Assembly (NCBI GenBank): GCA_002394365.1
Contig: DGTQ01000005.1
Location: forward strand, 1-64,000
DNA from: Prevotellaceae bacterium UBA4332
GTDB taxonomy: Bacteria; Bacteroidota; Bacteroidia; Bacteroidales; Bacteroidaceae
Length of the DNA: 64,000 bases
Direction: 5' to 3'
Shown: piece by piece, positions 16,205 to 25,790 of the stretch
Position numbering within the stretch: position 1 is the first letter of the stretch
Layout: every line of letters starts with the position of its first letter
Program-made: the position numbers and the translations under genes
The notes under the pieces: generated by a model
What the model was told of the DNA's origin: nothing
The model's database searches: none
Seen by the model: the letters and a program-made list of their open reading frames with translations, nothing else

Positions 16205-17289
16205 TGGGTGTAATCTCCTTTTATTATGTGCTCCCGCGCATCGGTTACGAGGCGGAGGTAGAAGGCAAGGTTGTGGATAGAGGCTATCTGAAGGGCGAGA
16301 TACTCCTGAGCCTTGAAGAGGTGGTGGAGGTATGCCTTGGTGGTGATGAGGTCTATGTCACAGCCAGAGGAATCGAGAGGCGAGAAATCGTCTTCCCACT
16401 TCTTGTTGCGCATATTCATAGTGCCTTCATAGGTGAAGAGCAGGGCGTTACGTCCGTTGCGAGTAGGCATGACACAGTCAAACATATCCACGCCACGCTC
16501 GATGTTTTCGAGGATATTCCAGGGGGTGCCGACGCCCATGAGATAGCGTGGCTTGTCCTTGGGGAGGATATCATTGACTACCTCTACCATTTCATACATC
16601 ACCTCTGTTGGTTCACCTACGGCGAGACCACCTATGGCGTTGCCATCACAGCCCTTGTCTGCTACGAACTTAGCCGACTCCTGACGGAGGTCCTTGAAGG
16701 TGCAGCCTTGGACTATGGGAAAGAGACTCTGACTATAGCCGTAGAGGGGGTCTGTGTCCTGCAGGCGCTTGATGCAGCGGTCGAGCCAGCGATGCGTCAT
16801 GGAAAGACTATTGCGGGCATATTGCCAGTCGCTCTGACCTGGAGGGCACTCGTCGAGCGCCATAATGATGTCTGCACCTATCGTGCGCTCGGTATCCATC
16901 ACATTCTCTGGGGTGAAGATATGCTTTGAGCCGTCTATGTGGCTACAAAATTCGCACCCCTCCTCCGTAAGTTTGCGTATGCCCGAAAGGGAGAAAACCT
17001 GAAAGCCTCCAGAATCGGTAAGCATGGGTCTCTCCCACCCTATGAACTTATGAAGTCCGCCTGCCTTGCGCAGTATGTCAAGCCCTGGGCGCAGGTAGAG
17101 ATGATAGGTGTTGCCAAGGATAATCTGTGCCTTGACCTGTTTGCGCAGTTCCTCAAAGTGGACAGCCTTGACGCTGCCCACCGTACCTACGGGCATGAAG
17201 ATGGGGGTCAGAATCTCACCGTGGGGGGTGGTTATCTTGCCTGCCCGAGCAGAGCTGCAGGGGTCGGTATGTTGCAGTTCAAAGGTCAT
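16162..17289 (-). CDS. tgt: tRNA-guanine transglycosylase
   Basis: 375 residues. It exchanges guanine-34 for preQ1 in Asp, Asn, His and Tyr tRNAs. Motifs include MPVGTVGSVKAV, LTDSGGFQVFSLSG (catalytic Asp) and GGLAVGEP. The region that usually carries the CxCxxC...H zinc site reads SGCDIDLITTKAYLHHL, so two of the three cysteines are absent. The start overlaps the lon stop by 4 bp and the end overlaps the LptF/G gene, so the three are translationally coupled. Confidence 0.94.
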   Translation of the reverse strand: MTFELQHTDPCSSARAGKITTPHGEILTPIFMPVGTVGSVKAVHFEELRKQVKAQIILGNTYHLYLRPGLDILRKAGGLHKFIGWERPMLTDSGGFQVFSLSGIRKLTEEGCEFCSHIDGSKHIFTPENVMDTERTIGADIIMALDECPPGQSDWQYARNSLSMTHRWLDRCIKRLQDTDPLYGYSQSLFPIVQGCTFKDLRQESAKFVADKGCDGNAIGGLAVGEPTEVMYEMVEVVNDILPKDKPRYLMGVGTPWNILENIERGVDMFDCVMPTRNGRNALLFTYEGTMNMRNKKWEDDFSPLDSSGCDIDLITTKAYLHHLFKAQEYLALQIASIHNLAFYLRLVTDAREHIIKGDYTQWKKSIIDNMQRRR

Positions 17290-19763
17290 GCTTCTTTCTT
17301 ATCCTTAGGCACAGAGAGGTCTATGGGGTTATCTACTATCTGACTGGTGAGGGCAAACTGCCACACGTCAATGACTGATTCTACATAGTGGAAAGAGAGG
17401 CCCTTGAGGTAGTCGGCAGGTATTTCCTCGATGTCCTTGCGATTGGCTTCGCAAATCATGATGTCGGTTATGCCTGCACGCTTGGCGGCAAGTATCTTCT
17501 CCTTTATGCCGCCTACAGGCAATACCTTGCCACGCAGGGTTATCTCGCCCGTCATTGCCACATTCTTGCGCACCTTGCGCTGGGTGAGGGCTGAAGCAAT
17601 AGAGGTGGCTATAGTGATGCCAGCTGAAGGTCCGTCCTTGGGCGTAGCGCCTTCAGGCACATGGATGTGTATGTTCCAGTTGTCGAAGAGGGCTGCATCC
17701 ACATTGAGGACTTCAGCATGTGCCTTGACATACTCGAGGGCTATGGTGGCACTTTCCTTCATGACGTCGCCAAGATTACCCGTAAGCGTGAGTTTTCCTC
17801 CTTTACCCTTGGAGAGACTGGTCTCGATGAAGAGTATCTCGCCTCCTACGCTGGTCCACGCCAGTCCTGTAACCACACCTGCATAGTCGTTGCCCTGGTA
17901 GATGTCACGATAGAACGGTGGTTTGCCCAGCAGGTCCTCGATGACGTTGAGGTCTATCTTGTCATAAGGCAATTCGCCATCGCGGGCAAGCTGGAAGGCG
18001 AGTTTGCGGAGGCACTTGTTGATTTGCTTCTCCAGCTGTCTTACGCCACTCTCGCGTGTGTAGCGTTCAATAATCTTTTCCAGGGCTGCCTTGCGGAACA
18101 CGAGCGACTTATACGACTTGAAGCCCGTTTTCTCCTTCTCGCGAGGCACGAGGTGGCGCTTAGCTATCTCTATCTTTTCCTCGGTGGTGTAGCCGCTTAC
18201 TTCTATTATCTCCATGCGGTCGCGCAGAGGCGCAGGGATGGTAGAGAGGTCGTTGGCGGTGGCTATGAACATGACCTTTGAGAGGTCGTAGTCGAGGTCG
18301 AGGAAATTATCGTGAAAAGCGATGTTCTGCTCGGGGTCGAGCACCTCAAGCATAGCCGAGGCTGGGTCGCCGTGATTGGTGTTCTGGGTGACCTTGTCTA
18401 TCTCGTCGAGGATAAAGACGGGGTTGCTTGAACCTGCCTTCTCGAGGCTCTTTATGATACGGCCTGGGAGAGCTCCTACATAGGTGCGACGGTGGCCACG
18501 TATCTCAGCCTCATCATGCAAACCTCCAAGGCTCACACGCACATATTTACGACGAAGAGCGTCGGCGATACTCTTGCCCAGACTGGTCTTGCCCACTCCT
18601 GGAGGGCCGTATAGACAGAGGATAGGAGACTTGAGGTCGCCACGCAGTTTGAGCACAGCTATATACTCAAGGATGCGCTCCTTCACCTTGTCCATGCCGT
18701 AATGGTTGCGGTTGAGCACTTTCTGGGCTCTCGCAAGGTCCATGTCGTCCTCCGTGTATTCTCCCCAGGGGAGGTTGGCAATCTGCTGGACATAGGAAAG
18801 CTGCACGTTATAATCGCTGGACTGGGGGTGCATCTGCTGCAGGCGCTCCACCTCTTTATCGAAGGTCTCCTTAACCTCCTTAGACCACTTTTTATGCTTT
18901 GCCTTTTCGAGTATCTTGGCAAGTTCGGGAGAGGTGTTCTCCTCACCCAGTTCCTTGTTGATGGTCTTGAGCTGATGACGCAGGAAATACTCCTTCTGCT
19001 CGTTGTCTATGGTATGCTGGGTGCGATTCTGTATATCGAGACGCAGATTGGCATACTGTATCTCCTGATTTATGAGTTCGAGGAGTTTGTAGGCACGTGT
19101 CTTGAGGTCAGCAGCCGAGAGCAGCTCCATCTTGTCGCTGAGGTTGAACGGCATGTGGTAGCTCACCATATTGAGGAAGAACTCGGGGTCCTCTATGCTA
19201 TGGAGAGAGAGGGAGAGCTCGAAGGGGAAGGAATCGCTCTTCTCTATAAGCTCGAAGACGCGATTGCGCAGGTCGGTCATGATGGTTTCATACTCTATGT
19301 CCTCGCCATCAGGCTTTGCCTCGGGAGTCGGCACAATATGGGCTCTCAGGAAGGGGTCCTCCTTGAGAACTTCGGATATGCGGCAACGAGTAAGCCCCTG
19401 AGCGATGAAGGCATAGCGATTTATCTGACCAGGCAACTCGAATACCTTGAGAAACTGGGCTATGACACCATATTCGCAAAGGTCCTCAGCAGAAGGTTCT
19501 TCGATGCTCACGTCCTTCTGGCAGAACATGGCGAAATGCTGCTTTGGGTGTTTCTCTATGTATTTAACAAGTTGACGAGTGGCATCACGGGCTATGGTGA
19601 CACTTGCCAGAATGCCAGGAAAGTTTACCATATTCCTGGTGATGAGCACAGGCATGTCGCCCTCCTTGCCCATCTCGGAAACCTTATTCATATCACCATC
19701 AATCTCGGCAAACATTCTTACCGGAGAATCGTGTGTTTCAAGTAGTCTATCGAAAAAACTCAT
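17286..19763 (-). CDS. lon: ATP-dependent protease Lon
   Basis: 825 residues. An N-terminal substrate-binding domain (about 1-310) is followed by AAA+ with Walker [10 protein letters not shown] and Walker [10 protein letters not shown], then a serine-lysine protease domain with the catalytic Ser in [10 protein letters not shown] (about 713) and Lys in [11 protein letters not shown] (about 755). It degrades misfolded and regulatory proteins in the cytoplasm. It sits 49 bp after the HU/LysM gene. It is intact with normal length. Confidence 0.97.
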   Translation of the reverse strand: MSFFDRLLETHDSPVRMFAEIDGDMNKVSEMGKEGDMPVLITRNMVNFPGILASVTIARDATRQLVKYIEKHPKQHFAMFCQKDVSIEEPSAEDLCEYGVIAQFLKVFELPGQINRYAFIAQGLTRCRISEVLKEDPFLRAHIVPTPEAKPDGEDIEYETIMTDLRNRVFELIEKSDSFPFELSLSLHSIEDPEFFLNMVSYHMPFNLSDKMELLSAADLKTRAYKLLELINQEIQYANLRLDIQNRTQHTIDNEQKEYFLRHQLKTINKELGEENTSPELAKILEKAKHKKWSKEVKETFDKEVERLQQMHPQSSDYNVQLSYVQQIANLPWGEYTEDDMDLARAQKVLNRNHYGMDKVKERILEYIAVLKLRGDLKSPILCLYGPPGVGKTSLGKSIADALRRKYVRVSLGGLHDEAEIRGHRRTYVGALPGRIIKSLEKAGSSNPVFILDEIDKVTQNTNHGDPASAMLEVLDPEQNIAFHDNFLDLDYDLSKVMFIATANDLSTIPAPLRDRMEIIEVSGYTTEEKIEIAKRHLVPREKEKTGFKSYKSLVFRKAALEKIIERYTRESGVRQLEKQINKCLRKLAFQLARDGELPYDKIDLNVIEDLLGKPPFYRDIYQGNDYAGVVTGLAWTSVGGEILFIETSLSKGKGGKLTLTGNLGDVMKESATIALEYVKAHAEVLNVDAALFDNWNIHIHVPEGATPKDGPSAGITIATSIASALTQRKVRKNVAMTGEITLRGKVLPVGGIKEKILAAKRAGITDIMICEANRKDIEEIPADYLKGLSFHYVESVIDVWQFALTSQIVDNPIDLSVPKDKKEA

Positions 19764-19812
19764 TTATATTTCTTTCTTCTATCTGTATATATTAACAGGG
19801 TGTGTGCGTGTC

Positions 19813-21009
19813 TTATTTCTTTTTCTTTTTCTTCAGCTGGAGCTTGGGGATGAGCACTTTGTCGCCCTCCTTCACTGTCTTTATGCCTCCATTGTAAGCC
19901 TCTACATAACACTCCATGTCTGGACCAAGATAAGCCTTGGAAATGCCCTTGAGCGTTTGACCTTTCAGAACCTTCACCGTGGTCTCCGTACCTATTATAA
20001 TATATGCACCATACTTCACGCGTGGGTCGCTGTTGTACTTGCTCATGTCTGGAGCCTGAGTTTCGGCTGCTTCTTCTGCCTTTGGCTCTGGAGTTTCAGC
20101 CTGAGCAGGTGTAGCTACAGGAGCTTGAACAGGGGCAAGAGTATCAGATGCAGGAGTTGTCGTAACCGTATCCTGAGATTTCGCCTCGACAGTTGGTTTT
20201 GCTGGGGCTTCATCTGCCTTCTCAAACAATTCGTGGTGAGAGGCCAAATAACCCAAGGCGAAGCAAGCTAAGGCAAAAACTATGCCAGCAAGTATGTAGA
20301 GCCACCTACGACTTGAACTGGTTTCTTCTTCCTCCTCTTCTTCTCCCTCGTCATTGCCATTTTCTTTTTCGTCGTCATCAAAATCATATTCTTCCTTTAC
20401 AGGCTCATCTGATTTTGGCTCCTCTGCTTTGGGCTCCTCAGCGAGTTTTTCTACAGGCATGTCAGCTTCAGGCTCTTCTGCTTCTTCTGCTGGCTTTTCA
20501 GGCTCAGAAACCTCAGCGACTTTTTCAACAGAAACTTCGGCTGCTTCAGGCTCTTCTGCTTCTTCTGCTGGTTTAACCTCTGGCTCTTTTGCCTCCTCTG
20601 GTTCTTTTACTTCAGGAGCCTCAGCAGCTTTTTCAACAGGAGCCTCAGCCTCGACAACCGACTGGAAGGCATCGGCTGCTACGTCTTTAGGATTCTCGTC
20701 GCCCACTATGACGGTCTCAAACTGGGCAAAGGGTTTGTTGACGAGGTCGCGCATTACACTGTCGGGAGTAAAGGAGACCTTATCGTGAGCAGCAATAACC
20801 ACGCTCTCGCCCGTATTTACATTTACCGACTTACGCTCCTTTACCTCCTGGAGCTTGAACGTACCAAAGCCCTTTATCTTTACGATGCGGTCTTGCACCA
20901 AGCCCTCGTTGATGACCTCAACAAGCATCTGCAGGAATTCTTCAGCAACTCCCGTCTTCATCTTGTGACGCTCCACAAGTATTTTTGCTATATCTCTAAT
21001 TGTAGCCAT
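19813..21009 (-). CDS. HU-like DNA-binding domain / transmembrane / LysM fusion protein
   Basis: 398 residues. Residues 1-95 form an HU/IHF-like domain (KIKGFGTFKLQEVKERKSVN). An acidic Pro/Ala/Glu/Val linker (about 110-235) holds direct repeats such as PAEEAEEPEA. A single membrane helix lies at about 236-256 (WLYILAGIVFALACFALGYL). After a Pro/Ala/Thr linker comes a LysM-like domain (about 345-392) with GQTLKGISKAYLG and GDKVLIPKLQ, then a poly-Lys end. The layout puts DNA binding in the cytoplasm and LysM in the periplasm. It follows a plain HU gene. Confidence 0.85.
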   Translation of the reverse strand: MATIRDIAKILVERHKMKTGVAEEFLQMLVEVINEGLVQDRIVKIKGFGTFKLQEVKERKSVNVNTGESVVIAAHDKVSFTPDSVMRDLVNKPFAQFETVIVGDENPKDVAADAFQSVVEAEAPVEKAAEAPEVKEPEEAKEPEVKPAEEAEEPEAAEVSVEKVAEVSEPEKPAEEAEEPEADMPVEKLAEEPKAEEPKSDEPVKEEYDFDDDEKENGNDEGEEEEEEETSSSRRWLYILAGIVFALACFALGYLASHHELFEKADEAPAKPTVEAKSQDTVTTTPASDTLAPVQAPVATPAQAETPEPKAEEAAETQAPDMSKYNSDPRVKYGAYIIIGTETTVKVLKGQTLKGISKAYLGPDMECYVEAYNGGIKTVKEGDKVLIPKLQLKKKKKK

Positions 21010-21034
21010 AATGTGTCTCTTCCTGTTTGTAGGT

Positions 21035-21307
21035 TTACTTTATCTTGTCCTTCAGCGAACCGAGAGGCTTAAAGTTTACCACGAGTTTTGGTGGCACGAG
21101 CATCTTCTGCCCAGTAGAAGGATTGACGATAACCCTCTCCATACGTTTTTTAACGTCGAAGTTTCCCAAACCAGACAAAGTGACGGTCTTGTCTTCACAC
21201 AGCATGTCGGTTATTGCATTCATGGCTGTATGTACCACATTCTGCACCTCGCTTGTTGTCAATCCGCTCTTTTGTGACAGCGTCGCTATAAATTCTTTGT
21301 TGTTCAT
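21035..21307 (-). CDS. HU-family DNA-binding protein
   Basis: 90 residues, the usual HU length, with the beta-arm region RVIVNPSTGQ and the GLGNFDVKKR turn. It is a dimeric nucleoid protein that bends DNA. It is encoded 25 bp before the HU/LysM fusion and 28 bp after rimO, so two HU-type genes are adjacent in one transcript, and heterodimerisation between them is conceivable. Confidence 0.93.
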   Translation of the reverse strand: MNNKEFIATLSQKSGLTTSEVQNVVHTAMNAITDMLCEDKTVTLSGLGNFDVKKRMERVIVNPSTGQKMLVPPKLVVNFKPLGSLKDKIK

Positions 21308-21335
21308 GTTTCAATACGAAATTGAAAGTTACAAG

Positions 21336-22682
21336 TTATTCTACCTCCCCATACAGGTCAAACTCTGTAGCGTCGGTTATATGTATGTTATAGAACTCGC
21401 CCACCTGGAGATTTTCGCTCAGGGGTATGAGCACTTCGGGGTCTATCTCTGGCGATGAAGCCTCGGTCCTGCCTATGTACCAGTCGCCTTCCGTGCGGTC
21501 GATGATGGTCTTGCAGGTCTTACCTATGTGTTGCTCCATTATCTCAGCCGAGATGCGCTGTTGCACCCTCATGAGTTTGTCGAGGCGCATCTGCTTGACA
21601 TCCTCTGGCACATCGTCCTTATAGTGCTGGGCGCTATACGTGCCGTCTTCCTCGGAATAGGCAAAGGCACCCATGCGCTCAAAACGAGCCCACTTGGTGA
21701 AGTCAACCAGCTCCTGAAATTCTTCTTCCGTCTCGCCAGGGAAACCCACCATGAGAGTTGTGCGAAGGGTTATGCCAGGCACCTCTTTGCGTAGTCTCTC
21801 CACGAGCTGCATCACCTCCTCCTTGGTGGTGTTGCGCTTCATGCGGTCGAGCACAGAGGTCGAGATATGCTGCAGGGCTATGTCGAGGTATTTGCACACG
21901 TTTGGCTTCTCTCTCATCACCCTCATGAGGTCCATAGGGAAATCGTTGGGGTAAGCATAATGCAGCCTTATCCATTCTACCCCCTCTATGTCAGCCATCT
22001 GTTCTATCAGTTCAGGCAACATGCGCTTGCCATAGAGGTCAACGCCATAGAAGGTCAGCTCCTGGGCTATTATCTGAAATTCCTTTACCCCCTCCTTGAC
22101 GTAGGCTCTTATCTCGTTGAGTATATCCTCTATGGAGCGACTCTTGTGTCTACCTGTCATCAGGGGGATGGCGCAATAGGCACAGTGTCTGTCGCAACCT
22201 TCGGATATCTTTATATATTTATAGTGGGGTTTCTTCCTGCTTTCTCCTTCACTCCCATTTTCACTCCCTCTTCCACTCCCATTTTTACTCCCTTTTTTAC
22301 TCCCTTTTTTACTTCCTCCTTCTACTCCCTTAACTTCCTCTACCAATCCAGCCCAGTCAAACTTACCATAGTATTTATCCACCTCGGGTATCTCCTTTTG
22401 CAGGTCAGAGAGGTAGCGCTCTGACAGGCAGCCCATGACATACAGCCGCTCTATCTCGCCTTGCTGTTTTGCCTCGGCATACTGGAGGATGGTATTGATG
22501 CTCTCCTCCTTGGCATCTCCGATGAAACCGCAAGTATTTATCACTACGGTAGAGCCTTCTGTCTGTTCGGCATCCACGTAGCAATCCATGCCCTCTTTCA
22601 GGAACATCCTCTGCAAGGTCTCGCTATCCACAAGGTTTTTCGAGCACCCCAGTGTTACTATGTCAATCCTGTTTTTTTTCAA
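21336..22682 (-). CDS. rimO: Ribosomal protein S12 methylthiotransferase RimO
   Basis: 448 residues from a TTG at 22682, 10 bp after the ftsY stop. I prefer it to the ATG at 22760 because the protein then begins MKKNRIDIVTLGCSKNL, matching the family, and AGAAGA precedes it. It has an N-terminal UPF0004 domain, a radical-SAM CDRHCAYC cluster motif, and a TRAM domain at the end. It adds a methylthio group to Asp-88 of S12. Residues about 118-147 are an unusual GSKKGSKKGSKNGSGRG linker encoded by a short tandem repeat. Confidence 0.92.
   Translation of the reverse strand: MKKNRIDIVTLGCSKNLVDSETLQRMFLKEGMDCYVDAEQTEGSTVVINTCGFIGDAKEESINTILQYAEAKQQGEIERLYVMGCLSERYLSDLQKEIPEVDKYYGKFDWAGLVEEVKGVEGGSKKGSKKGSKNGSGRGSENGSEGESRKKPHYKYIKISEGCDRHCAYCAIPLMTGRHKSRSIEDILNEIRAYVKEGVKEFQIIAQELTFYGVDLYGKRMLPELIEQMADIEGVEWIRLHYAYPNDFPMDLMRVMREKPNVCKYLDIALQHISTSVLDRMKRNTTKEEVMQLVERLRKEVPGITLRTTLMVGFPGETEEEFQELVDFTKWARFERMGAFAYSEEDGTYSAQHYKDDVPEDVKQMRLDKLMRVQQRISAEIMEQHIGKTCKTIIDRTEGDWYIGRTEASSPEIDPEVLIPLSENLQVGEFYNIHITDATEFDLYGEVE
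22252..22327. repeat. In-frame GGGAGTAAAAAN repeat inside rimO
   Basis: On the coding (minus) strand, units of GGGAGTAAAAAA, GGGAGTAAAAAT, GGGAGTGGAAGA and GGGAGTGAAAAT follow one another with a 12-bp period, giving a GSKK/GSKN/GSGR/GSEN peptide. The same word appears in the spacer at 774-822. Confidence 0.85.
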
Positions 22683-22692
22683 TCTTCTATCT

Positions 22693-23649
22693 TCAATTTT
22701 TAAACAGGCTGTCCACAAACTCCCTGCGATTGAAGATTTGCAGGTCTTCCATTCCCTCACCCAGTCCGATGTACTTTACAGGCACCTTGAGCTGGTCGGA
22801 TATTCCTATCACCACTCCACCCTTTGCCGTACCGTCGAGCTTGGTTATGGCAAGGCTCGAAATCTGCGTGACTGCTGCAAACTGCTTTGCCTGTTCGAAA
22901 GCGTTCTGTCCTGTAGAGCCATCGAGCACAAGCAGCACCTCGTTTGGGGCATCAGGAAGCACCTTCTTCATTACGTCCTTTATCTTCTTGAGCTCGTTCA
23001 TGAGGTTCACCTTGTTATGCAGTCTGCCCGCAGTGTCTATTATCACCACGTCGGCACCATTAGCTTTTGCCGATGAAACCGTGTCAAAAGCCACGCTGGC
23101 AGGGTCGCTGCCCATCTGCTGCTTTATGACAGGCACGCCTACCCTCTCGCCCCATATCACGAGCTGTTCTACAGCAGCTGCCCTGAAGGTGTCGGCCGCA
23201 CCGAGATAGACCTTCTTGCCCTCCTGCTTAAACTGATAAGCCAGCTTGCCTATCGTGGTGGTCTTGCCCACTCCGTTTACTCCCACTACGAGTATAACGT
23301 AAGGGCTTGAGGTGCGAGGTGCGAGGTTTGAGGTGTTATCGTCCACGTTATCATATTCCTCCAGCAATGCCACTATCTCTTCTCTGAGGATATTGTTGAG
23401 TTCCGAGGTAGAGACATACTTGTCTCTTGCTACCCTCTGCTCTATTCTTTCTATTATCTTCAGTGTGGTGTCAACACCCACATCGCTTGTCACCAGCACC
23501 TCCTCAAGGTTGTCGAGCACGTCGTCGTCAACCCTGTCCTTGCCAGCCACAGCACGCGTTATTTTCTCAAACACGCTCTGCTTCGTCTTCTCCAGACCTT
23601 TATCCAGAGTTTCCTTCTTTTCCTTACTGAAAAAACTGAAAAATCCCAT
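22693..23649 (-). CDS. ftsY: Signal recognition particle receptor FtsY
   Basis: 318 residues, a short FtsY with an N domain (about 1-100) and a GTPase G domain: GVNGVGKTTTIGKLA, DTAGRLHNK and TKLDGTAKGG. It docks SRP-ribosome complexes at the membrane. The N/G linker (about 101-115, DNTSNLAPRTSS) is encoded by a 7-bp ACCTCGC-type repeat at 23308-23340. It leads the long minus-strand run through rimO, HU, lon and tgt. A TATCTTTG -7 box lies at 23682-23689. Confidence 0.95.
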   Translation of the reverse strand: MGFFSFFSKEKKETLDKGLEKTKQSVFEKITRAVAGKDRVDDDVLDNLEEVLVTSDVGVDTTLKIIERIEQRVARDKYVSTSELNNILREEIVALLEEYDNVDDNTSNLAPRTSSPYVILVVGVNGVGKTTTIGKLAYQFKQEGKKVYLGAADTFRAAAVEQLVIWGERVGVPVIKQQMGSDPASVAFDTVSSAKANGADVVIIDTAGRLHNKVNLMNELKKIKDVMKKVLPDAPNEVLLVLDGSTGQNAFEQAKQFAAVTQISSLAITKLDGTAKGGVVIGISDQLKVPVKYIGLGEGMEDLQIFNRREFVDSLFKN

Positions 23650-23681
23650 TCCTTTTTACCTTATTTGTAATTATCAAAATG

Positions 23682-23689
23682 CAAAGATA
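23682..23689 (-). promoter_or_regulatory. Putative -7 element for the ftsY operon
   Basis: TATCTTTG on the minus strand, 33 bp upstream of the ftsY start. I do not see a clear TTTG at the expected -33 position, so this is a partial promoter call. Confidence 0.5.
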
Positions 23690-23771
23690 GTAAAAAAAGT
23701 CCATTTCATCGAACATAAGCTCGCAATTTTATATATTTTTTAGCCGAAAGCACAAAAAATTGCACGTTTTA

Positions 23772-23803
23772 TTTGGTTAGTGTGCAAAAAACAATTAACT
23801 TTG
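23772..23803 (+). promoter_or_regulatory. Promoter of the acyl-CoA synthetase gene
   Basis: TTTG (23772-23775), 20 nt, TAACTTTG (23796-23803). The surroundings carry several TTGCACA/TGTGCAA words at 23759-23766, 23781-23786, 23801-23807 and 23819-23826, which could be an operator. Confidence 0.72.
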
Positions 23804-23838
23804 CACAAAATTCTAATTTTTGTGCAAAAACATATCAC

Positions 23839-25497
23839 ATGGAACAGATACCAAGTTTTAATGCCTGCATAGAACAGGCAATCAAGAACTATTGGAACTT
23901 AGACGCCCTAACCGACTATAAAGGTGCTACGTTGCAATATCAGGATGTAGCCCGTAAAATTGAAAAACTACACATTCTTTTTGAAAACAGTGGAGTGCAG
24001 AAGGGTGACAAGATAGCCCTCTGCGGACGCAACATGAGCAACTGGGCAGTAGCTTTCCTCGCTACCCTCACCTACGGAGCTGTTGCCGTACCCATCCTGC
24101 ATGAGTTTACTGCTGAGCAGATTCACCATATAGTAAACCATTCTGAGGCTCGCCTCCTCTTCGTGGGCGATGTTGTGGCTAAGCAGATAGACCCTACAAA
24201 AATGCCTGACCTTGAGGGCATTATCAACATCATTGACTACTCCCTCATGATTTCTCGCACAGAGCAGCTCACCTACGCTCGCGAACACCTCAACGAGTTC
24301 TTCGGCAAGAAATACCCCAAGTATTTCCGCAAGGAGTTCATTGATTATTATAAGGAGGAGTCTCCAGACCAGCTCTGCATCATCAACTACACCTCTGGCA
24401 CAACAGGATTCTCCAAGGGTGTGATGGTGCCTTATCGTGCTATGTGGTCGAACCTCGACTTTGCAGGCGAAGTGCTTGATGCTCAGCTGCATCCTGGCGA
24501 CAACACCATCTCCATTCTCCCTATGGCTCACATGTATGGAATGGCATTCGAGTTTATCAAGGAGTTTATGACAGGTTGTCATATCTACTACCTCACTCGC
24601 ATACCTTCCCCAGCCGTTGTGGCTCAGGCATTTACAGACATCAAGCCTATCATCATCATAGCCGTACCACTCGTCATAGAGAAGATAATACGCAAAAAGG
24701 TATTCCCAAAACTCACACCTACCATCAAGCTCCTCATGAAGACTCCTATCGTGGGCACCAAGATAAAGGAGAAGATACACAAGCAGGTTTACGAGGCATT
24801 CGGAGGCAAGCTCTACGAGATGATTATTGGTGGAGCAGCTCTCAACCAGGAGGTAGAGCAATTCCTCAAGGACATACACTTCCCTGTTACCGTGGGCTAT
24901 GGAGCAACAGAGTGTGCGCCTATCATCACCTATGCCGACTGGAAGACCCACAAGATGGGCTCATGCGGCAGAGCCGTAGTACACATGGAGGTGAAGATAG
25001 ACTCCAAGAAACCTCATACTGAGCCAGGCGAGATTTTGGCTCGAGGACTGAACGTAATGCTGGGCTATTACAAGAATGACGAGGCAACAGCCCAGACCCT
25101 CGACAAAGACGGCTGGTACCACACTGGCGACCTCGGCATAATGGACAAGAAGGGCAACGTTTTCATCAAAGGACGCTCGAAGAACATGCTCCTCGGACCT
25201 TCAGGACAGAATATCTTCCCTGAGGAAATAGAAGACGCACTCAACTCCCTGCCTTACGTTATGGAGAGCATCGTGGTGCAGAGAGACCAAAAACTTGTGG
25301 CACTCGTCCACCCTGACCTCGAAGCATGCTCAGCCAATAACATGAGCAGTGAAGACGTAGAGGCACAGATGAAGCAGAACCTCGAGCAGCTCAACCAGAA
25401 CCAGCCTGCTTACTGCAAGGTAGCCTACATCGAGGTACACGATGAGGAGTTTGAAAAAACACCAAAGAAATCCATCAAGCGCTTCCTCTACAATTGA
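23839..25497 (+). CDS. AMP-forming long-chain fatty acid--CoA ligase family protein
   Basis: 552 residues from the ATG at 23839 (MEQIPSFNACIEQ). An in-frame TTG at 23773 lies in the promoter and is rejected. The phosphate loop is NYTSGTTGFSKGVM, then GYGATECAP and the hinge segment WYHTGDLG, ending with the catalytic Lys region TPKKSIKRF. It probably activates a fatty acid to acyl-CoA through an acyl-adenylate. It is transcribed alone. The exact acid is not predictable. Confidence 0.9.
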   Translation: MEQIPSFNACIEQAIKNYWNLDALTDYKGATLQYQDVARKIEKLHILFENSGVQKGDKIALCGRNMSNWAVAFLATLTYGAVAVPILHEFTAEQIHHIVNHSEARLLFVGDVVAKQIDPTKMPDLEGIINIIDYSLMISRTEQLTYAREHLNEFFGKKYPKYFRKEFIDYYKEESPDQLCIINYTSGTTGFSKGVMVPYRAMWSNLDFAGEVLDAQLHPGDNTISILPMAHMYGMAFEFIKEFMTGCHIYYLTRIPSPAVVAQAFTDIKPIIIIAVPLVIEKIIRKKVFPKLTPTIKLLMKTPIVGTKIKEKIHKQVYEAFGGKLYEMIIGGAALNQEVEQFLKDIHFPVTVGYGATECAPIITYADWKTHKMGSCGRAVVHMEVKIDSKKPHTEPGEILARGLNVMLGYYKNDEATAQTLDKDGWYHTGDLGIMDKKGNVFIKGRSKNMLLGPSGQNIFPEEIEDALNSLPYVMESIVVQRDQKLVALVHPDLEACSANNMSSEDVEAQMKQNLEQLNQNQPAYCKVAYIEVHDEEFEKTPKKSIKRFLYN

Positions 25498-25684
25498 TGC
25501 CTGCTTCCTCTGCAAATAAAGCCTGTTAACCTGTGGGGTAACACTTGCCAGAGGCAAATGCCCACATCAGACAGATGCCAGAAACAGGCAAATGCAAAAA
25601 AAATCAGAATGTCGCAAAATTCAGCTTTTTCTTAGCAAAACGTCAATTCAAAAAGTTCTTCAGGAAAATCAGTTTTATAGAAAT

Positions 25685-25716
25685 AAAGCCCTCTTTCCGC
25701 TCGAAAAGAGGGCTTT
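25685..25716 (+). terminator. Terminator downstream of the acyl-CoA synthetase gene
   Basis: A perfect 12-bp stem (AAAGCCCTCTTT / AAAGAGGGCTTT) with an 8-nt loop, followed by CCTTTG. It is 188 bp beyond the stop codon, so the mRNA would have a long 3' end, or the hairpin may serve another transcript. Confidence 0.75.
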
Positions 25717-25728
25717 CCTTTGCCCCAA

Positions 25729-25790
25729 GATGCAGAAGCAGTACTTCTACATCCAGAAGCAGCCCTTCTGCATGCAGAACCAATGCTTCT
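25729..25790. repeat. 21-bp repeat array, second locus
   Basis: Three units of the GCAGAAGCAGTACTTCTACA / GCAGAACCAATGCTTCT type, related to the array at 463-720 and to 51062-51155. Confidence 0.65.

Noticed and set aside
22683..22760. ATG at 22760 as the rimO start
   Set aside because: It would add 26 residues unlike RimO and overlap ftsY by 68 bp. The TTG at 22682 gives the family N-terminus.
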